From: Curtobacterium sp. VKM Ac-1376 | Lineage (GTDB): Bacteria; Actinomycetota; Actinomycetes; Actinomycetales; Microbacteriaceae | Length of the DNA stretch: 64,000 bases | Assembly (NCBI RefSeq): GCF_015351025.1 | Contig: NZ_JADKRV010000010.1 | Location: 62,001 to 126,000 of the forward strand | Reading direction: 5' to 3' | Part shown: piece by piece, positions 59,325 through 64,000 of the stretch | Numbering within the stretch: position 1 is the first letter of the stretch | How the letters are laid out: the number at the start of each line of letters is the position of its first letter | Translations under genes and position numbers: made by a program | The notes under the pieces: generated by a model | The model's database searches: none | Told to the model about the DNA's origin: nothing | The model's input: only the letters and a program-made list of their open reading frames with translations

Positions 59325-60536
59325 GTGACCGAACGGGGCAGGTTCCTCCGGCCGCTCGCCACCCGGTCGATCATCATCGACGTGGCCTGGGCGGTCCTGG
59401 CGGCGTTCGTCTTCCTGCTGCCCATCGACCTCGAGCTCGAGCACGCGAGCCTCGCCGCGGTCCTGTCGGCGGCTGCGGCGATCGCCCTGCGGCGGATCGC
59501 ACCGTCCGCAGCGATGGCCATGGTCGTCGTCCTCGGTGTCGTCCAGGTCGGCGGCGGTGAGCGACCCTCCCTGGTCGACCTCGCGATGTTCGTCGTCATC
59601 GGCACCGCTGCTGTCGTGGGCAGCCGGACCGAGGTCGCCGTCTCCGGGGTGCTCGCGGTCGTGGCCGGCGCAGGTGCAACGGTCTACCTGGCGTCGACCG
59701 GCTTCCGGTTCCTCGTGCTCATCAACGGCCCGCGCGACCAGGCGTTCCTCGCGATGGCCGCGCCCGTCACGGCACTGCTCGGGGTGTGGGCGGGCGGGGT
59801 CGCCGTCCGCGCCTTCCGCTCCCGCGACCGTGAGTCCGAACGCCGCGCCGATGCCGAGGCCGCCGCGTCCCGGGCCGAGGCCGTGGCCACCGAGGCCGAG
59901 GCGACCGCCACCCGCGCCATCGACGTCGCCGAGTCCGAGCGGATCCGCGCCGACATCGCCCGCGACGTGCACGACGTCGTCGGCCACTCGCTCGCCGTGA
60001 TCATCGCGCAGGCCGACTCGGTGCCGTTCCTCGACGACGAGGCCCGCATCCGCGCCGTCAGCGCCACGATCGCGAGCACCGCCCGGAGCTCCCTGGTCGA
60101 GGTCCGGCAGGTCCTCGGACACGTCGACGGTTCCGCCGCCGCAACCGGTCCGGGTTCCCTCGAGGAGATCGTGCAGGGCATCCGCGACGCCGGGGTCGAC
60201 GTCGACCGCACGGTGCGCGGGGTCCCGCTGGCACTGCGCCCGGACACCGGCACGGCCGCACGCCGCGTGCTGCAGGAGATGCTCACGAACGCCCTCCGCC
60301 ACGGCGCCCCCGGCAATCCGGTCGGCGTGCGCGAGACCTGGCGGAGCGGCGACCTCGTGCTCGAGGTCGAGAACGTGGTCGGCGACGGCACCACCGCCGG
60401 GTCGGGCCGTGGGATCGACGGCATGGAGTCCCGCCTCGGCGCACTCGGCGGGTCGTTCGACGCCGCCGTGCTGGACGACGTGTTCACCGCACGCGCCCGC
60501 ATCCCGTTCGACGTCCAAGGGGGACCCGTCCGATGA
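59325..60536 (+). CDS. Sensor histidine kinase (HisKA_3, NarL/LiaS type)
   Basis: The 403-residue membrane kinase has five or six spans in the first 160 residues, a coiled coil rich in Glu and Ala, the H-box SERIRADIARDVHDVVGHSLAVI, and a GHKL domain with NALRHG and GSGRGIDGMESR. No extracytoplasmic sensor domain is seen, so it may sense the membrane. GTG 59325 follows GGGAGGA. The response regulator overlaps by four bases. Confidence 0.9.
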   Translation: MTERGRFLRPLATRSIIIDVAWAVLAAFVFLLPIDLELEHASLAAVLSAAAAIALRRIAPSAAMAMVVVLGVVQVGGGERPSLVDLAMFVVIGTAAVVGSRTEVAVSGVLAVVAGAGATVYLASTGFRFLVLINGPRDQAFLAMAAPVTALLGVWAGGVAVRAFRSRDRESERRADAEAAASRAEAVATEAEATATRAIDVAESERIRADIARDVHDVVGHSLAVIIAQADSVPFLDDEARIRAVSATIASTARSSLVEVRQVLGHVDGSAAATGPGSLEEIVQGIRDAGVDVDRTVRGVPLALRPDTGTAARRVLQEMLTNALRHGAPGNPVGVRETWRSGDLVLEVENVVGDGTTAGSGRGIDGMESRLGALGGSFDAAVLDDVFTARARIPFDVQGGPVR

Positions 60537-61204
60537 CCGAACCGATCAGGATCCTGCTCACCGACGACCAGGCGCTGTTCCGCGCCGGGCTGCGGGTCGT
60601 GCTCGACGCCCAGGACGACATGCTGGTGGTCGGCGAGGCCTCCGACGGCGCCGAGGCCCTCGCACGCATCCCCGAGGTCCGCCCCGACGTGGTGCTGCTC
60701 GACATGCGGATGGCGGGGATGGACGGCGTCGAGACCGTCCGGCAGCTCTACTCGGGGACCGTCGAAGGGCCGCTGCCCCGCGTCGTCGTCCTCACCACGT
60801 TCGGGCTCGACCCCGCTGCGGCGACCGCGATCCGGCTCGGCGCGAGCGGGTTCCTGCTCAAGGACACCACACCGCCGTTCCTGTTCGCGGCGGTGCGGGC
60901 GGTGCACGAGGGCAGCTCGGTCATCGCGCCGAACGACCTCGCGCAGCTGTTCGGCACGGACGTCGCCCGGGCACCGGCACCGCAGCCGCCGGAGTTCGCG
61001 AGCCTGACCGAGCGGGAACGGGTCGTGTTCGGCTGGGCCTCCCGAGGGCTGTCGAACGCCGAGATCGCGACGAAGGAGTACGTCACCGAGTCGACGGTGA
61101 AGACCCAGATCTCGAGCATCCTCGGCAAGTTGTCACTGCGAGACCGGGTGCAGCTCGTCGTCTACGCGCACGACCACGGGCTGGCGGGCACCCGCGGCGC
61201 TTGA
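60533..61204 (+). CDS. NarL/LuxR-type response regulator
   Basis: The 223-residue protein has a receiver domain with the phosphorylation site Asp57 in VVLLDMRMAGMDG, and a C-terminal LuxR-type HTH: FASLTERERVVFGWASRGLSNAEIATKEYV in two parts, then STVKTQISSILGKL. It forms a pair with the kinase directly upstream (ATGA overlap). Its last 72 bases overlap the convergent isomerase gene. Confidence 0.92.
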   Translation: MTEPIRILLTDDQALFRAGLRVVLDAQDDMLVVGEASDGAEALARIPEVRPDVVLLDMRMAGMDGVETVRQLYSGTVEGPLPRVVVLTTFGLDPAAATAIRLGASGFLLKDTTPPFLFAAVRAVHEGSSVIAPNDLAQLFGTDVARAPAPQPPEFASLTERERVVFGWASRGLSNAEIATKEYVTESTVKTQISSILGKLSLRDRVQLVVYAHDHGLAGTRGA

Positions 61205-61996
61205 GAGGTGTGCCTGTGCAAGGCTGCCGAGCTCGAGCGCCGCGACCTCGTCGAGGATCGCCCGGACCGCGGCGGGGTCGTGGGCGAACCGTCCGAGGAA
61301 CAGCCCGCCGATCCGCCCCCGCCCGCGGGTGAGCAGGCCGGGTCCGGCGCTGCCCCCGTAGAGGACGGTGCTGCCGCGCAGTTCGGGCCTGGTGGCGAGG
61401 TGCTGCTCGATCCCGTCGAGCACCGCCACGATGTGGTCGTCCGGAGCGGGCTGCGGTGCACCGATGGCCCACACCGGCTCGTAGGCGACGGTCAGGGGCC
61501 GGGCGAGACCGTCCGCGACGGCGGTCGAGACGGCCCGGTCGAGCTGCGCCGTCACCGCCGCCACCGCCTCCGTCCCACCCGGACTGGAGGACCGGTCCGA
61601 CTCCCCGACGCAGACCAGCGGCCGCAGGTGGTTGCGGAAGGCCGCGTGCACCTTGCCCGCGATCGTCGCGTCGTCCTCGTGGAACAGGGAGCGGCGTTCG
61701 GCGTGGCCGATCTCGACCAGGTCGACACCGATCTCTCGCAGTTCGGCGCCGGAGACCTCACCGGTGAAGGCGCCCTCGTCGGCCCACGCCAGGTCCTGCG
61801 CGGCGAGCTGGACGCCGGAGTCGGCGAGCAGCTCCCCCACCGGTACGAGGGCCGGGAACGTGGGCGCCACGAACAGCGACGCGGCGTCCGAGCGGACCGC
61901 GGGGTGTCGCCGGGCGATGTCCGCGACCTCGGCCGCCCACTCGAGCGTCCGGGCGTGCGAGAAGTACATCTTCAGCGACACCCCGATGGTGATCAC
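61133..61996 (-). CDS. Triose-phosphate isomerase family enzyme
   Basis: The 287-residue barrel has Lys9 in GVSLKMYFSHA, the catalytic His in LVEIGHAERR and Glu in VAYEPVWAIG, and the phosphate loop YGGSAGPG. The N-terminal NxK is GVSLK, as in the group that isomerises erythrulose phosphates in tetrose pathways, so a four-carbon substrate is possible. About 25 extra C-terminal residues overlap the response regulator gene. GTG overlaps the kinase gene stop. A housekeeping TpiA is expected elsewhere. Confidence 0.88.
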   Translation of the reverse strand: MITIGVSLKMYFSHARTLEWAAEVADIARRHPAVRSDAASLFVAPTFPALVPVGELLADSGVQLAAQDLAWADEGAFTGEVSGAELREIGVDLVEIGHAERRSLFHEDDATIAGKVHAAFRNHLRPLVCVGESDRSSSPGGTEAVAAVTAQLDRAVSTAVADGLARPLTVAYEPVWAIGAPQPAPDDHIVAVLDGIEQHLATRPELRGSTVLYGGSAGPGLLTRGRGRIGGLFLGRFAHDPAAVRAILDEVAALELGSLAQAHLSSAAGARQPVVVRVDDELHPVSQ

Positions 61997-63714
61997 GGCG
62001 CGACCGTCTCCACGATGAGCGCGAAGGACAGTGCGCCCGGGTCCGCGGTGCCGACCGCCTGGTCGGCGTGCGTCCGCGCCCGACCCATCTTCGGCACGAG
62101 GGACTCCGTGGCGTCGGCGGCTGCACGGGCGGCACGGACGGCGTCGCCCCAGGCGTCGGTGAGCGACGCACCGGCGTCGAGCCGGGCGCGGAGCTCCTGG
62201 TCGAACGGCACCAGGGCGTCCACCATCGTCTTGTCGCCGACGGTGGCGCCGAACGCGAGGACGGCCTCGGTGGCCGCGCGGACCCCCTGCGCGACGGTGG
62301 CGCCCGACGGACGCGCGTCGTCCCCGATGACGCGACCCAGTGCCTCCAGGGCGGCCCCCCAGATCGCGCCGGAGGTTCCCCCGGCCTTGTCGGACCACGC
62401 ATCCGCGGCGACCCGCAGGACGGTACCGACACCGGCGCCGCCGGTTACGGCCTTCGCCGCAGCAGTCTGGGCGGCGTGCGACCCCCGCTGCATCCCGATG
62501 CCGTGGTCGCCGTCACCGGCGACGGCGTCGATCCGGCCGAGCTCGTCGGCGTGCTCGTCGAGGGCGGCGCGCACCGCGGCGAACGCGGCGGCGACCCGCT
62601 CGGCGACCGCGCGTGAGTCATCACTCGCCGGGCCGATGCCCACGGCTTCGGCGTCCGCGGCGACGACGGAGGGGCCGACGCGTTCCTCGGCGACCGCACC
62701 ACCCTTCCGGTAGGCGGGGGTGTCGGCGGGCGCGGCCCAGAGCTCCTCGAGCTCGTCGTCGAGCCAGAGGAGCGTCAGGGAGACCCCGGCCATGTCGAAG
62801 CTCGTCACGAGCTCGCCGACCTCGGGCTCCACCAGGACCAGGCCGGCATCCGTCAGGCGCTGCTGCACCGAGCGGTAGACGACGAAGAGCTCCTCGTACT
62901 TGACCGACCCCAGGCCGTTCAGGATCGGGACCACCCGCTGGCCCTCCAGCACCGTGCCCTCGAGCACCATGCCGTCGGGCAGCTCGTCGAGCAGACGGGA
63001 CACCAGCAGCTCGGCCAGCCCGTCGGCCGTCGGGACGTCCGTCTCGTCGATCCCGCGTTCGCCGTGGATCCCCATGCCGATCGCCATCCGGCCCTCGGGC
63101 ACCGTGAAGAGCGGTTCCTCGGCACCCGGCAGCGAGCACCCGGAGAACGCGACGCCGAAGCTGCGCGTCCGGTCGTTCGCCCGATCGGCGACGGCCGTGA
63201 CCGCGTCGAGGTCGTCCCCGCGCTCGGCGGCGGCGCCGGCGATCTTGAAGACGCAGAGGTCCCCTGCGATGCCGCGGCGCTTGTGTGCTTCGTCCGCGGG
63301 GGCGCTCGTGACGTCGTCGGTGACGCGGACCGTCCGCACCGGGATTCCGTCGGACTCGAGCGCGCGGGCCGCGGCGTCGAAGTTCAGGACGTCGCCGGCG
63401 TAGTTGCCGTAGCTGAGCAGCACGCCGCCGCCGTGCTCCGCGGCCTTGGCGACCCCGGTGACCTGCTGGGCGCTGGGGCTGGCGAACAGGTTGCCCATCG
63501 CGGCACCCGCCGCCAGCCCGTGGCCGACCAGTCCGCCGAACGCCGGGTAGTGGCCGGAGCCGCCGCCGATCACGACCGCGACCGTGCCGTCGGGGCTCGT
63601 GGTGGAGCGGGCGACCCCGCCGTGCACCCTCCGCACCCACCGCTCGTTCGCGGCGACGAAGCCGTCGGTCGCCTCGTCGGCGAAGTCCGCCGGGTCGTTG
63701 AACAGTCTGGTCAT
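61993..63714 (-). CDS. DhaK-DhaL fused dihydroxyacetone/ketotetrose kinase
   Basis: The 573-residue ATP-dependent kinase joins a DhaK domain (residues 1-330: GGGSGHYPAFGG, and His217 in GMGIHGERGID, which binds the ketone covalently) and a DhaL nucleotide domain (about 370-573: DAVAGDGDHGIGMQRG with the Mg-binding Asp). This is the single-chain form known in eukaryotes and some bacteria, and includes L-erythrulose kinases. ATG overlaps the MFS stop; the isomerase follows. The DhaKL-isomerase pair suggests phosphorylation then isomerisation of a C3 or C4 ketose. Confidence 0.92.
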   Translation of the reverse strand: MTRLFNDPADFADEATDGFVAANERWVRRVHGGVARSTTSPDGTVAVVIGGGSGHYPAFGGLVGHGLAAGAAMGNLFASPSAQQVTGVAKAAEHGGGVLLSYGNYAGDVLNFDAAARALESDGIPVRTVRVTDDVTSAPADEAHKRRGIAGDLCVFKIAGAAAERGDDLDAVTAVADRANDRTRSFGVAFSGCSLPGAEEPLFTVPEGRMAIGMGIHGERGIDETDVPTADGLAELLVSRLLDELPDGMVLEGTVLEGQRVVPILNGLGSVKYEELFVVYRSVQQRLTDAGLVLVEPEVGELVTSFDMAGVSLTLLWLDDELEELWAAPADTPAYRKGGAVAEERVGPSVVAADAEAVGIGPASDDSRAVAERVAAAFAAVRAALDEHADELGRIDAVAGDGDHGIGMQRGSHAAQTAAAKAVTGGAGVGTVLRVAADAWSDKAGGTSGAIWGAALEALGRVIGDDARPSGATVAQGVRAATEAVLAFGATVGDKTMVDALVPFDQELRARLDAGASLTDAWGDAVRAARAAADATESLVPKMGRARTHADQAVGTADPGALSFALIVETVAP

Positions 63715-64000
63715 CGCTTGCTGCCCTTCGGGTCGGTGGTGCGGACGTGCGAGGTGTCGAGCAGTTCGTCGGCCTTGGCTCCGCGGAAGAACTTCGTGCA
63801 GAAGATCATCACCGCGGCGACGAACGCCAGGACCCCGAGCGAGACGATGCCGAACGCGCCACTGTCGGTCGGCACCAGCTCGTTGATCGCGGTGCGCATG
63901 ATCGGGGCGACGAAGCCGCCGAGGTTGCCGAGCGAGTTGATCAGGCCGATGCCCGCGGCTGCTGCTGCACCCGTCAGGAACGCCGTCGGGTAGGCCCACG
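63711..64000 (-). CDS. MFS permease, C-terminal part only (cut by window edge)
   Basis: The frame runs in from the right edge without a start. It encodes PTAFLTGAAAAAGIGLINSLGNLGGF, then VSLGVLAFVAAVMIFC and a hydrophilic tail. This matches the last two spans of anion:cation symporter (ACS) MFS permeases of the phthalate/tartrate/hexuronate kind. It is the first gene of the operon with the DhaKL kinase and the isomerase, so its cargo is likely the C3/C4 sugar or sugar acid they use. Confidence 0.78.
   Translation of the reverse strand, partial: WAYPTAFLTGAAAAAGIGLINSLGNLGGFVAPIMRTAINELVPTDSGAFGIVSLGVLAFVAAVMIFCTKFFRGAKADELLDTSHVRTTDPKGSKR

Noticed and set aside
1-64000. tRNA, rRNA, CRISPR arrays, riboswitches and insertion sequences
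   Set aside because: I read the intergenic gaps for cloverleaf ends, spaced repeats and transposase motifs and saw none; weak structured RNAs could be missed without a covariance search.

Overview
The window is 64 kb of very G+C-rich DNA from an actinobacterium. Four things support this: (i) a complete coproporphyrin-type heme pathway with chdC, an iron-sulfur-type cpfC and cgoX; (ii) the mismatch endonuclease NucS; (iii) an hsp20 gene preceded by both CIRCE and HAIR operators; (iv) many genes whose GTG or ATG lies 6-8 nt after a TANNNT-like -10 box, as expected for leaderless transcripts. The gene content resembles Microbacteriaceae, perhaps Curtobacterium, but that placement is inference.

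Layout. 1-2.4 kb: a truncated sensor kinase, an RsbW-like ATPase and an SDR protein. 2.5-7.4 kb: sugar porter, AlkA-like glycosylase, 6-phosphofructokinase and an AcuI/YhdH-type reductase. 7.4-10.2 kb: a GntR regulator, a second protein built from two more copies of the same module, and a stand-alone ABC ATPase, tightly packed. 10.2-21.5 kb: the heme cluster. hemE-cgoX and chdC-cpfC-hemC-hemD-hemB-hemL run leftward, separated by three small envelope-type genes, and hemA diverges from hemE across only 38 bp. hemD has no normal start codon at its homologous N-terminus. 21.5-30.6 kb: Nudix, a small repeat protein, a lipoprotein, a GNAT protein, a beta-lactamase-fold protein without the SxxK lysine, an M13 peptidase, a uracil/xanthine-type permease and two flippase-like exporters.

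30.7-35.8 kb is a compact cluster: OPT transporter, AroM and DUF1177 on one strand, and IclR regulator plus peptidase E on the other, which suggests uptake and breakdown of a peptide-like compound. 35.9-38.7 kb is a clearly A+T-richer island with one 817-residue protein: SIR2 domain, STAND-type P-loop NTPase and helical C-terminus. This is the layout of Avs5-like anti-phage sensors and is the most notable feature here.

38.8-53.6 kb: a LacI regulator and MFS transporter sharing a palindromic operator, nucS, a HAD phosphatase, a CynX-type MFS, assorted oxidoreductases and regulators, a carboxylesterase, a sugar isomerase/oxidoreductase pair and a YbdK-like ligase. 53.7-61.2 kb: cytochrome oxidase subunit I without its partner subunits, TetR and MarR regulators, hsp20, manganese catalase and a two-component system; several of these relate to stress or redox. 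61.1-64 kb: an operon of MFS permease (cut by the edge), DhaK-DhaL kinase and a triose-phosphate-isomerase homologue, suited to three- or four-carbon ketose use.

Several strong inverted repeats lie between genes. I saw no tRNA, rRNA, CRISPR array or transposase.
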